Below are positions 11,870 to 21,639 of a DNA stretch of 64,000 nt, piece by piece. The translations under genes were made by a program, and so were the position numbers. The notes beneath the pieces were generated by a model. It made no database searches. It worked only from the letters and a program-made list of their open reading frames with translations, and was not told where the DNA came from. Source of the stretch: Hordeum vulgare subsp. vulgare (Eukaryota; Streptophyta; Magnoliopsida; Poales; Poaceae). The stretch lies in NCBI RefSeq assembly GCF_904849725.1, contig NC_058522.1:233653084-233717083 (forward strand), in the 5' to 3' direction. The first letter of the stretch is position 1, and every line of letters starts with the position of its first letter.

Positions 11870-12080
11870 TGTTTTGGAATTTTTAGAAAAATAGAAAAAA
11901 TTAAAGTAGTCTGGAAAGCGCACGAGGAGGCGACAAGCCTGCCAGGTGCGGCCTACTCCCTGGCCGCGCCTGGGTGGCTTGTGGGCACCTCGTGTGCCTC
12001 CCGGACTCCGTTTTCTTGTGGAGTACTCCTTTTGGTCGGGAAAAATTCATTATATATTCTCCCAAAAGGTCTGACCCTCG
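11870..12080 (+). repeat. Internal copy of the gypsy LTR hairpin module
   Basis: Resembles the pre-TATA part of this element's own LTR (about 16180-16370): an A-rich stretch, then a GC-rich inverted repeat (11932-11983; arms ACAAGCC and GGCTTGT, inner arms GCGGCC and GGCCGC), then a GGGAAAAATTC tract. It lies between integrase and the extra ORF. No convincing TATA box follows at LTR-like spacing, although TATATATT occurs about 60 bp downstream. Confidence 0.65.
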
Positions 12081-12140
12081 TATCACGCAATTATCCTCTG
12101 TTTTCGTTTCGAGCTACTGTGCAGACAAATCTAGATCGCT

Positions 12141-12662
12141 ATGGTGTCCCCAAAAGTTTTGAAGGACAAGTTCTTCGAGAAGGTCATCAATCCCTACGTC
12201 GCGGGAGTGCTGCAATACCCTCAATCTATTGAGATGCATGAGCGGGTGCTGCACATCCGTGATGTTGAGGGGCCCAAGAAGACCGGAAGCATGGAGGCTA
12301 GGCTCGAAGCAATGGAGCAGCAAGTCTTCAAATGCCAAGGGATGGTGGAACACGGACTCAACGCCAACCACATGATGATCACGAAACTCACCAACAAGCA
12401 CAAGATCGATGCCAATGACATTGGAAAGCACCTCTCCAAGCTCTATGACAGAATTGATCACCTCCAAGCCCAGATCTACGACCTGCAAAACCAAAATTGT
12501 GAGTATGAGTATAGATTTAAATCAATACGGTTGGCTGCAGATTTGAGGATTCCGGAGACTCGATCATATTTCCATGATGGAGCACCTATGCCTTGGAAGA
12601 CGGACGATCAAACCCAGGTTGCAACAACTCCACCACCATCACCTTCGAAGGAAGACAAATAA
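12141..12662 (+). CDS. Extra ORF in the env position, probable coiled coil, function unknown
   Basis: An intact 173-codon ORF on the sense strand, 409 bp after integrase. I do not recognise a named domain. The middle (about residues 50-130) is rich in Glu, Lys, Gln and Leu in a coiled-coil-like pattern (EARLEAMEQQVFKCQ, KHLSKLYDRIDHLQAQIYDL). The C terminus is Pro/Ser-rich (PPPSPSKEDK). No signal peptide or membrane segment is evident, so it does not look like an envelope glycoprotein. Its openness contrasts with the broken pol. The start at 12141 is the first Met of the frame. Expression from a spliced or internal-promoter RNA is only inferred. Confidence 0.6.
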   Translation: MVSPKVLKDKFFEKVINPYVAGVLQYPQSIEMHERVLHIRDVEGPKKTGSMEARLEAMEQQVFKCQGMVEHGLNANHMMITKLTNKHKIDANDIGKHLSKLYDRIDHLQAQIYDLQNQNCEYEYRFKSIRLAADLRIPETRSYFHDGAPMPWKTDDQTQVATTPPPSPSKEDK

Positions 12663-12693
12663 GCACAGGTATGGCAACCCCCTTGGCTTGTGC

Positions 12694-12710
12694 CAAGCTT
12701 GGGGGAGTTG
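12694..12710 (+). promoter_or_regulatory. Polypurine-tract-like motif after the extra ORF
   Basis: CCAAGCTTGGGGGAGTT lies 32 bp after the extra ORF and repeats the element's real polypurine tract (CTAAGCTTGGGGGAGTT just before the 3' LTR). Role unproven; a second plus-strand priming site is one possibility. Confidence 0.6.
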
Positions 12711-14055
12711 CCCCGGTATCGTATCACCATCACATCTTTTGCCTTTACCTTTTTCTTAATTCGATCCTTTTTGGTTTATCTTTCTCTAGTAGAATAAGGT
12801 TCTTAGTGTTCTAGGCTTGAGTTTTGCTTTGTGTCACCCTCAAAGTATTCGAGCTCGTGAGCCATATAATAAAGAGTGTTTTAGTTAAGGGCCTTGCCTC
12901 ATGCCATGATCTAAATAAATAATAATAAGAGGACAAAAGCATGAAAGATCATGTAATGATCTTATGGGAAGTGATGGCTTCACACATAAAAAGAATGTTG
13001 ATTGAAACTTGTTGTGGGTGGACAAACGTAGACCTTGGTCATTGCTGCAATTAATAGGAAGTAATAAAGAAGGAGAGGTTCACATATAAATATATCATCT
13101 TGGGCACCATCTATGATTGAGAACACTCATTAAACTATTACATGCTTAGAAGTAGATGTTGGACAAGAAAGACAACATAATGAATTATGTTTGCTTGGTT
13201 CCGAACAATGTTATATGACTAGAGATCCCTTAGCATGTGACGATTGCTTCCACCTCATATTAGCCAAAACTTCCGCACTAAGTATAGATACTACTTGTGC
13301 ATCCATAAACCTTTAACCCAGTTTTGCCATGAGAGTCCACCATACCTACCTATGGATTGAAGAAGATCCCTCAAGTAAGTTGTCATCGGTGAAAGCAATA
13401 AAAATTGTCCCTACATATGTATGATCTATTAGTGTGTGGAAAATAAGATTTGTATGAACCTGTGATGAGGAAGACATAAAAGCGATAGACTGCATAATAA
13501 AGTTCTTTATCATAGGAGGCAATATAAAGTGACGTTCCTTCACACTAAGAGGTCACACATCCAAACCTCAAAAGTGCATGACAGCCTCTGCTTCCCTCTG
13601 CGAAGGGCCAATCTTGTACCTTTACTTTTTGTCATTAAAAGTGTCATGGTGACCGACACCAACTCCTTATTTCGCCTTTATCTTGGCTAACGTCATATGC
13701 TAGGGAAAGATCTATATTCATATGTCAACTTGGAAGTAAGTATTCATGAATTATTATTGTTGACATTACCCTTGAGGTAAGTAGTTGGGAGGCGAAACTA
13801 TAAGCCCCTATCTTTCTTTCTGTCCAACTGAAACTTTGATCTCATGAGTACCACGTGAGTTTTAGCAATTGTAGAAGACAAAAGGATGATTGAGAATGTG
13901 GATTTGCTTTACAAGCTCTTATTTGACTCTTTCCGATGTTATGATAAATTGCAATTGCTTCAATGATTAAAGGCTATTGGTTGTTAATTCTCAATAAGGT
14001 TCTTGATCCATACTTCACTTTGTGAAGGAATTATCACTTTAGCATAAGAGATTAT
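12711..14055 (+). other. 3' noncoding region of the Athila-like element, left part
   Basis: No credible ORF. It holds a 26-bp block (13328-13353) identical to one in the gypsy element at 23116-32386 and a short stem-loop (around 13594-13607, loop TGCG) also present there. The last five bases, ATTAT, are the left target duplication of the solo LTR. Confidence 0.7.
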
Positions 14056-15819
14056 TGTTGTAAATATGCCCTAGAGGCAATAATAAAATGGTTATTATCA
14101 TATTTCCTTGTACAATAATCGTCTATTGTTCATGCTATAATTGTATTAACAGGAAACAGTAATACATGTGTGAATAAATAGATTACAATGTGTCCCTGGC
14201 AAGCCTCTAGTTGGCTAGCTCGCTAATCAATAGATGATCATGGTTTACTGATCATGGACATTAGATGTCATTGATAACGGGATCACATCATTGGGAGAAT
14301 GATGTGATGGACAAGACCTAATCCTAAGCATAGCACTAGATCGTATTGTTCGTATGCTAAAGCTTGTCTAATGTCAAGTGTCTTTTCCTTCGACCGTGAG
14401 ATTGTGCAACTCCCGGATACCGTAGGAGTGCTTTGGGTATATCAAACGTCACAACGTAACTGGGTGACTATAAAGGTGCACTACGGGTACCTCTGAAAGT
14501 GTCTGTTGGGTTGGTACGAATCGAGATCGGGATTTGTCACTCCGTGTGACGGAGAGGTATCTCTGGGCCCACTCGGTAGAACATCATCATGAGCTCAATG
14601 TGACTAAGGAGTTAGTCACAAGATGACGTGCTATGGAACGAGTAAAGAGACTTACTGGTAACGAGATTGAATAAGCTATAGGCATACCGACGATCGAATC
14701 TCGGACAAGTTCTATACCGACAGACAAAGGGAATTGTATACGGGATTGATTGAATCCTGGACATCGTGGTTCATCCGATGAGATCATCGTGGAACATGTG
14801 GGAGCCACCATGGGTATCTAGATCCCGCTAATGGTTATTGACTGGAGAGTGTCTCGGTCATGTCTGCATGCCTCCCGAACACATAGGGTCTACACACTTA
14901 AGGTTCGATGACGCTAGGGTTATAGGGAATTGTTATATGAGGTTATCGAAGGATGTTCGGAGGCCCGGATGAGATCCCGTACGTCACGAGGAGCTCTGTA
15001 ATGGTCCAGAGGTAAAGATTGATATATAGGATGGATGGGTTTGGACGCCGGAAATTTTTCGGGAACCACCGGCAAAGTGTCGGGACCACCGGAAGGGTTC
15101 CGGAGGCCCACCGGGAGGGGCCACAAGCCCCGGAGGGCTACGTGGGCCAAGTGCGGGAGGGAACCAGCCCCTAGGTGGACTAGTGTGCCCCCACATCCAA
15201 CCCATGCGCAACCAAGAGGGAGGGAGGGGAAACCCTAGGCACTGGTGGGCCTAAGGCCCACCTAGGGGTGCGCCACCCCCTCTCACTGCCCTGTCCGCCG
15301 CACCTCCCATCTGGGGGGCTGCCGCACCACCTAGGGTGGGAACCCTAGGGGTGGCACCCCCCCTCCACTCCTCCTATATATAGAGAGGGTTTTGGGGCTG
15401 TTTTGCACACGGTTTTCCCTCTCCCTCGGCGCAGCCCTGCTCCCCTCCTTCCTCCTCTCCCACGGTGCTTGGCGAAGCCCTGCCGGGAGACCTCGTCTCT
15501 CCATCGACACCATGTCGTCGTGCTGCCGGAGATCTTCCCCAACCTCTCCCTCCTCCTTGCTGGATCAAGGTGCGGGAGACGTCACCGGGTTGCACGTGTG
15601 TTGAACGCGGAGGTGCTGTGGTTCGGCACTAGATCGGAATCACACCGCGATCTGAATCGCCGCGAGTATGACTCCATCAACCGCGTTCTAGCAACGCTTC
15701 CTCTTAGCGATCTTAAAAGGTATGAAGATGCACTCACCCCTCTATCGTTGCTGGTCTCTCGATAGGAAGATTGGAATATGGCGTAGGAAAATTTTGAATT
15801 TATGCTACGTAACCCAACA
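14056..15819 (+). mobile_element. Solo Angela-type copia LTR
   Basis: 1764 bp from TGTTGTAAATATGCCCTAG to ...ACGTAACCCAACA, with a TATA-type tract (TATATATA at about 15374-15381). It is flanked by a perfect 5-bp target duplication, ATTAT at 14051-14055 and 15820-15824, and no internal domain is present. It is therefore a solo LTR left by LTR-LTR recombination of a full element inserted in the Athila-like 3' noncoding region. It differs clearly from the LTR at 6510-8300, so it came from another copy. Confidence 0.95.
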
Positions 15820-15824
15820 ATTAT

Positions 15825-15952
15825 ATGATGATATTGTTGTTCTAATTATGATCATGATGCCTGCATGTCTGTATTTTGTTTTGTCGACACCTCTATCTCT
15901 AAACATGTGGGCATATTTATTGATCTCGGCTTCCGCTTGAGGACAAGCGAGG
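15825..15952 (+). other. 3' noncoding region of the Athila-like element, right part
   Basis: Continuation of the 3' noncoding region after the solo LTR. It ends with GAGGACAAGC, a motif that also precedes the polypurine tract in the gypsy element at 23116-32386 and, in variant form, in that at 51430-58155. Confidence 0.7.
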
Positions 15953-15969
15953 CCTAAGCTTGGGGGAGT
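15953..15969 (+). promoter_or_regulatory. Polypurine tract of the Athila-like element
   Basis: CCTAAGCTTGGGGGAGT immediately precedes the LTR start TGATACGTCC. Confidence 0.85.
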
Positions 15970-17494
15970 TGATACGTCCATTTTGCATCATGCTTTTATG
16001 TTGATATTTATCGCTTTATGGGCTGTTATTACACTTCATTGTACAATACTTATGCCTTTTCTCTCTTATTTTATAAGGTTTACATGAAGAGGGAGAATGC
16101 CGACAGCTGGAATTCTGATCTGAAAAAGGAGCAAGTTTGAGATACCTATTATGCGCAACTCTAAAAGCCGTGAAAATCAACGAGGAATTATTTTGGAATT
16201 TATAAAAAATACTGGACTGAAGAAGTACCAGAGGGGAGCCACCAGGAGGCCACAAGCCTGCGAGGCGCGGCCTACCCCCCTGGTCGCGCCTAGGTGGCTT
16301 GTGGGCCCCCTGTTGCCCCTCTGGCTCCCATCTTTTGCTATAAGGAGGGTTTCGATCCAGAAAAAATCAGGAGGAGGCTATCGGGAGGAGTCGCCGCCGC
16401 CAAGAGGCGGAACTTGAGCAGAACCAATCTAGAGCTATGGGAGGGTCGTCATGCCAGGGAAACTTCCCTCCCGGAGGGGAAAATGGTCACCATCGTCATC
16501 ACCAACACTCCTCTCATCGGAGGGAACTCATCACCAACAACATCTTCATCAGCACCATCTCATATCCAAACCCTAGTTCATCTCTCGTAACCAATCTCCG
16601 TCTCGCGACTCCGATTGGTACTTGTAAGGTTGCTAGTAGTGTTAATTACTCTTTGTAGTTGATACTAGTTGGATTACTAGGTGGAAGATCATATGTTCAT
16701 ATCCTTGATGTTATTCAATACCTCTCTGGTCATGAACATAATTATGCTTCGTGAGTAGTCACTTTTGTTCCTCGGGACATGGGATAAGTCTTGCTATAAG
16801 TAGTCATGTGAATTTGGTATTCGTTCGATATTTGGATGCGTTGTATGTTGTCTCTCCTCTAGTGGTGTTATGTGAATGTCGACTACATAACACTTCACCA
16901 TTATTTGGGCCTAGAGGAAGGCATTGAGAAGTAATAAGTAGATGATGGGTTGCTAGAGTGACAGAAGCTTAAACCCTAGTTTATGCGTTGCTTCGTAAGG
17001 GGCTGATTTGGATCCACTAGTTTAATGCTATGGTTAAACTTAGTCTTAATTCTTCTTTCGTAGTTGCGGATGATTGTGAGAGGGGTTAATCATAAGTGGG
17101 ATGTTTGTCCAAGTAAGGGCAGCACCCAAGCACCGGTCCACCCACATATCAAACTATCAAAGTAGCGAACGTGAATCATATGAACGTGATGAAAATTAGC
17201 TTGACAGAAATTCGCATGTGTCATCGGGAGCGCTTTACCTCCTATAAGAGTTTGTCTAAGCTTGTCCCTTGATACAAAAGGGATTGGGACACTTTGCTGC
17301 ACCTTTGTTACTATTCTTACTTGCTACTTGCTACAAAACATCCTATCACACAACTATCTGTTACCGATAATTTCAGTGCTTGCAGAGAATACCTTGCTGA
17401 AAACCACTTGTCAGTTCCTTCTGCTCCTCGTTGGGTTCGGCACTCTTACTTATAGAAAGGACTACAATAGATCCCCTACACTTGTGGGTCATCA
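15970..17494 (+). repeat. 3' LTR of the Athila-like element
   Basis: 1525 bp, TGATACGTCCATTTTGC to CTTGTGGGTCATCA. It contains the GC-rich hairpin (16248-16307), a TATA-like CTATAAGG (16338-16345) about 30 bp after it, and an AGAAAAAATC tract. It is followed directly by the ten-base remnant TGCACCGACA of another element's LTR, which defines its right border. Confidence 0.92.
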
Positions 17495-17504
17495 TGCACC
17501 GACA

Positions 17505-17889
17505 GGAGCCCCCGGGCCTGGGCCACACACGCATGCAAGGCGTTGTTGCGCCAGGCCCAAAGAGGGCGCGGACCCATGGGCGACGGGCTTATCGGAATCG
17601 AGACATTACAGGCTTTCTTTCCCCCGTCGTGCATTCATTGCGCGAAGTGGGAGGGTGCGGGGTGTGCGTGTAGTGGCCTTTTATTCCCCAAAACACCTCT
17701 GCCACATGTAGGACAGTGGCGGTCGGGCAAGTGGCAATCGTGGCCTTAAAAGTTGTGAGCGTGGTTGGGTCCGCCCCTGCATGCATCGGTGCAGCGGGGC
17801 GGTTCGCTATTCCGCCTATGACTGAGGGCGATTGGGCGAGAGGGTAGGTGGCTTCTCGAGCGAGGATGGCGAGCCCCTAAGCTTTGCCC
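17505..17889. other. Internal noncoding DNA between LTR remnant and B3 promoter
   Basis: GC-rich sequence with no supported ORF. It includes the polypurine-like tract beside the LTR on the minus strand and, reading plus, the region upstream of the TATA box of the B3 ORF. Confidence 0.5.
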
Positions 17890-17897
17890 TATAAATA
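17890..17897 (+). promoter_or_regulatory. TATA box upstream of the B3-domain ORF
   Basis: TATAAATA lies 113 bp before the ATG at 18011, a distance normal for a plant core promoter with a short 5' UTR. It is on the strand opposite to the retroelement's own promoter. Confidence 0.6.
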
Positions 17898-18010
17898 AGG
17901 GTGTTTGCACGGAGGTTTTGCTCATCCACCTCACCATCGAAGCTCTTAGCGCCTCCTGCCCTGCCTTCCCTTGTCTTCTTTAGTTTTTCCGGTGGCGCTC
18001 GCCCCTAACC

Positions 18011-18676
18011 ATGGTTAGGGGACAAGGTCGGCCTCCGTTCACCGCCAGGGCGGCAAGGGGATCCCGTTCGGATCATGCCACAGCTTCTGGAGTCGCAGCC
18101 AGCGGCAGCCCCGTCGACCGTGGTGGGAGAGGCTCGAGGGGCCGAGGATGCCGGGGTCGGGGAAGAAGGGGTGCAGCCTCGGCTTTCCTCCTCGTGCCTT
18201 GTTCTTCGGGTGGCCACTCGGAGGCGACGCCATTCAACTTCGTTGCAGAGCTTTGTGGCCCTCCTCGAGGCCACCTGCACCTACCTCGCGGATTCGCCAC
18301 GATGATGGAGGTTGACCGGCCTCCCGTTTTCTGGCTGCGAGCGTACGGATGCTCCCACGACACCATGCAGGTGCACGTGGAGTATCCGAAGCCCCACTCC
18401 ATGCTGCTCGGGCGTGGCTGGAAGGCCTTTGCCCGGGCTCATGGACTCGAGGACGGCTACGTCCTCTGCTTCAAGTTGGCGGAGGCCCATGTGCTCGTCG
18501 TCAAGTTCTATGGGCGCTCCGGTGTGCGTCTCGACTGCTCCGAAGAGAGCTCAAGCTGCGTTGAATGCTCTGCTTTGAGTGACAGCGACGAGGAGGGAAG
18601 TAGTGCTGAGGGTGCTGAGCCTAGCCTTAAGCTCGGGGGAATCAAATCGGAATACGATTCCCCCGGCTCAGACTGA
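18011..18676 (+). CDS. B3 DNA-binding-domain-like protein inside an LTR element
   Basis: An intact ORF of 221 codons. Residues 1-60 are Arg/Gly-rich (RGRGCRGRGRR). About residues 98-178 resemble the plant B3 fold, clearest in MLLGRGWKAFARAHGLEDGY followed by VLCFKLAEAHVLVVKFYGRS, the central and C-terminal B3 strands. An acidic Ser-rich tail ends in SEYDSPGSD. B3 proteins are nuclear, sequence-specific DNA binders; whether this one binds DNA is unknown. The ATG context (ACCATGG) is good and a TATA box lies upstream. The gene runs antisense to the retroelement. It could be a captured host gene or a domesticated component of this non-autonomous family. Very high GC sets it apart from its neighbours. 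Confidence 0.65.
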   Translation: MVRGQGRPPFTARAARGSRSDHATASGVAASGSPVDRGGRGSRGRGCRGRGRRGAASAFLLVPCSSGGHSEATPFNFVAELCGPPRGHLHLPRGFATMMEVDRPPVFWLRAYGCSHDTMQVHVEYPKPHSMLLGRGWKAFARAHGLEDGYVLCFKLAEAHVLVVKFYGRSGVRLDCSEESSSCVECSALSDSDEEGSSAEGAEPSLKLGGIKSEYDSPGSD

Positions 18677-20053
18677 GTGCTCCCTACACTAACACAACCT
18701 GGTCAGCCCCTCCCCCTCCTTGGAGGGGATCTCAACCAGAGCCGGCGCCGGTGCCTCGTATTCCAGGAGGAAGTGTGCTCACGGCTCCAGATCCTTCGCC
18801 CTTTCCTGTGGCATGACGAGGCCGCCCCCTCTATCATCATCATAGTGCTGGTCCCGGAGGAGCCAGCATGGATGTACCACGGGCCTCGCCATTTTTTGTC
18901 TTCTTGAACTTCACTCCCTCCGCATAGGTCATTCCTCATTAAAAGACACAGTCTTTAGGTTAGGACAACAATGCTTTGTAAGCGATATCAAATGTATCTA
19001 GACAATTGAATGAATAGTTGCATCATTTATTCGACTCTATTTTTGTATGATTATCTCCTTGCACTTTCCGGAAGCCTGTCGGCTTGACTTATCCTGTCGT
19101 GAAACATTAGAGGAGAGGATCCTCGGAAAACTCAATAGAGGAGGTCGTTACCAGCAAGGCACCATGCCGCACTCAGTGCAACCATTTAAATCGTCGAGTG
19201 TGGCTCGAGGCGAAATAAGGTGCTACATAGCCGTCCGAAACGTTGAACGAGTTTGAAACGAGATAAGGGCACCCTATGGCCGCTCAAGTCGTTGAACAGG
19301 TTCGAAACGGAGTCGGAGTTCACCGATCCTAGCAAGGTCCTTCTGTGCGCAGGATTCTCATACAAAAGTCGATACTTCAAAAGGACACAACCAATCTACC
19401 AAAAGTCTGGTCAAAAGTTTGTATCTTGTACTTATCTGGCGTGCCGCGACATTCCTAGCCGCAACATCTGAAGGTGCTGCCAGGGAGGAGTATCAGTATC
19501 CCCGGCAAGCTGGTGTCACCCCGAGCGGCCCCCTTGCCGACGAAGTCTTCACCGGTGGCCCTTGGCCACTTTGAAGGATAGAGGCACGCTGGGGCGTGAC
19601 ACTCTCTTATATCTTTTGCAAGAGTTTGCTCGCGGAGCCCCCAAGCGCATCTTCTTCGGCGTCATAGCGCTCCAAGGAGAAATGCGAGTTGGAGGGCGCG
19701 TGAAGGGGTGGTTCGGGGCCTCGGACGCGTCCACGATGACCATGCAGCGCTCCAAAGAGGTGCGTCGGTCGGAGTAAGCATCGGAGGCTTGGACGGAGCC
19801 CCATGTCATGCCCTAGATAGCAACACGGCGTTCCAAGGAGACGTGTCGGCCGACCGATGTGGAACTTGGGGTCTCTGCTCCTTCCACCCGCGCTTGCACA
19901 AAACCTATGGAGGCGCAATGAGCTCACGTGCGGGCAGAGCAGCAACTGCCTCCTCCCACTTCGAGAAGATGCAGCGACGAACTTGGATCTGAGGAGCCGA
20001 CGGGTGGCTCATCGGATCGAGGTGGCGTCGACGTCGACTGCTGCTGGCTACGC
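18677..20053. other. Noncoding internal region of the B3 element
   Basis: No supported ORF. Around 18935-19030 the sequence becomes AT-rich, as a 3' end of the B3 transcript might, but no sure poly(A) signal can be named. A two-copy repeat follows at 19210-19308. GCGCTCCAAGGAGA-like motifs recur at about 19667, 19746 and 19828. Confidence 0.5.
19210..19308. repeat. Two-copy ~50-bp imperfect tandem repeat
   Basis: The units 19210-19259 and 19260-19308 both run from a GARATAAGG block through a CGTTGAAC block to GAAAC. Divergence between copies suggests an old duplication. No coding role is apparent. Confidence 0.65.
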
Positions 20054-21596
20054 CTATAGGGATTTCCTTGGCAAATATGCAAAGGATTCCCCCGCAGCCT
20101 TGGAGCCTTGCGTTGGTGTTCCTTTGAAGAGGAAAGGGTGATGTAGCACAGCGGCGGTAAGTATTTCCCTCAGTTTGAGAACCAAGGTATCAATCCAGTA
20201 GGAGGATCGCGTTAAGTCACAAGTACCTGCACAAACACAAAGAGCTTGCACCCAACGCTATGAAGGGGTTGTCAATCCCTTATAGATTGTTTGCAAACTG
20301 AGAACTGAAAGCAAAAAGTAAACAAAGCGTAGTAAAAGTAAAAGCAGAGATGATAATTGTGAATAGACCCGGGGGCCGTAGTGTTCACTAGTGTCTTCTC
20401 TCATGAAAGCAAGTAGACGGTGGGTGAACGAATTACTGTCGAGCAATTGATAGAACCGCGCGAAGTCATGACGTTATCTATGGCAATGATCATACATATA
20501 GGCATCACATCCAAAACAAGTAGACCGATACTTTCTGCATCTACTACTATTAGTCCACACGTCGAGCGCTATCCAGCATGCATCTAGTGTATTGAGTTCA
20601 TAAGAACGGAGTAACGCCTTAAGCAAGATGACATGATGTAGATGGACAATCTCAAATCTATGATGAAAGCCCATCTTGTTACCCTTGATGGCAACAACAT
20701 GATGTGTGCCTTGCTGCCCCTTCTGTCACTGGGAAAGGTCACCGCACGGTATGAACCCAAAACCAGGCACTTATCCCATTGCAAGAATCATAGATCTAGT
20801 TGGCCAAACAAAACCCAAGATTCGAAGAGACTTACAAGGATATCAAATCATGCATATAAGAAATCAGCAAAGACTCAAATATAATTCATAGATAATCTGA
20901 TCACAAATCCACAATTCATCGGATCTTGACAAACACACCGCTAAAGAGGATTACATCAGATAGATCTCCATGAAGATCATGGAGAAGTTTGTATTGAAGA
21001 TCCGAGAGAGAGAAGAAGCCATCTAGCTACTAACTACAGACCCGTAGGTCTGAAGTAGACTACTCACGAGTCATTGGAGAGGCAATGGTGTTGATGTAGA
21101 AGCCCTCCAGCTCCAAAGTCCCCTCCGGCAGGGCACCGAGAAGGGTCTCCAGATGAGATCTCGCGGAAACGGAAGCTTGCGGTGGCGGAAAAGTGGTTTC
21201 TTGGACGCCCTGATTTTTTCTGGGATTTTAGGGAATAAATAGGGCAAAGATCTAGGGAAGGGGAGATCCGGGGGGCCACAAGCTTGGTAGTCATGGGCCC
21301 CCTAGCCGCGGCTACACGGCTTGTGGGCCCCCTGTGGCCCTCCTGCCTTGGCCCTCAAGTCCCCCGATCTTCTTCTGTTCTGGAAAAATTCATTTCGGGG
21401 ATTTTATTCCGTTTGGACTCCGTTCCAAAATCAGATGTGAAAAGAGTCATAAACACAGAAAAAATAGGAAGTGGCACTTGGCACTGAATTAATAAGTTAG
21501 TCCCAAAAAAGATATAAAAGGTATATAGAACATCCAAAGTTGACAAGATAACAGAATGAAACCATCAAAAATTAAAGATACGTTTGAGACGTATCA
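20054..21596 (-). mobile_element. Solo gypsy LTR, reverse orientation
   Basis: Reverse complement is a gypsy LTR of the type seen at 51430-52925: it starts TGATACGTCTCAAACG (21596 downward), contains the GC-rich hairpin (21271-21332), the conserved mid-LTR text and the end near GTTCTCAAACTGAGGGAAATA. Length is about 1.54 kb, close to the 1.50 kb LTR of that element. No internal domain accompanies it. The left border is approximate; the terminal bases and target duplication look degraded. Confidence 0.8.
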
Positions 21597-21616
21597 TCAG
21601 CCAGCCTCTGGCGACT

Positions 21617-21636
21617 CCCCCTTCATGGTGCGCCAA
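21617..21636 (-). promoter_or_regulatory. Primer-site-like sequence of the B3 element
   Basis: On the minus strand TGGCGCACCATGAAGGGGGA begins three bases after the LTR terminus. It shares TGGCGC and a G-rich end with the primer sites of the gypsy elements here, but the middle differs. It supports the minus orientation. Confidence 0.5.
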
Positions 21637-21639
21637 AGA

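Larger units (their letters stand above)
8301..17494 (+). mobile_element. Athila-like Ty3-gypsy retrotransposon, 5' part outside the window
   Basis: Internal domain from the protease active site onward (8301), RT, RNase H, integrase, an extra ORF, a long 3' noncoding region and a complete 3' LTR (15970-17494). The order RT-RNaseH-integrase marks gypsy; sequence style and the extra downstream ORF suggest the Athila lineage. The copia element has replaced or displaced everything to the left. The LTR ends in TCATCA and the following TGCAC (17495-17499) is the presumed target duplication, inside the LTR remnant of the B3 element. I do not assign a Triticeae family name. Confidence 0.88.

Noticed and set aside
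15403..15765. 120-codon ORF at the end of the solo LTR
   Set aside because: Lies in the R/U5 part of a copia LTR; no protein motif.
19607..19992. Overlapping ORFs on both strands in the B3 element
   Set aside because: High-GC region with open frames on both strands and no recognisable protein; no gag-like feature.
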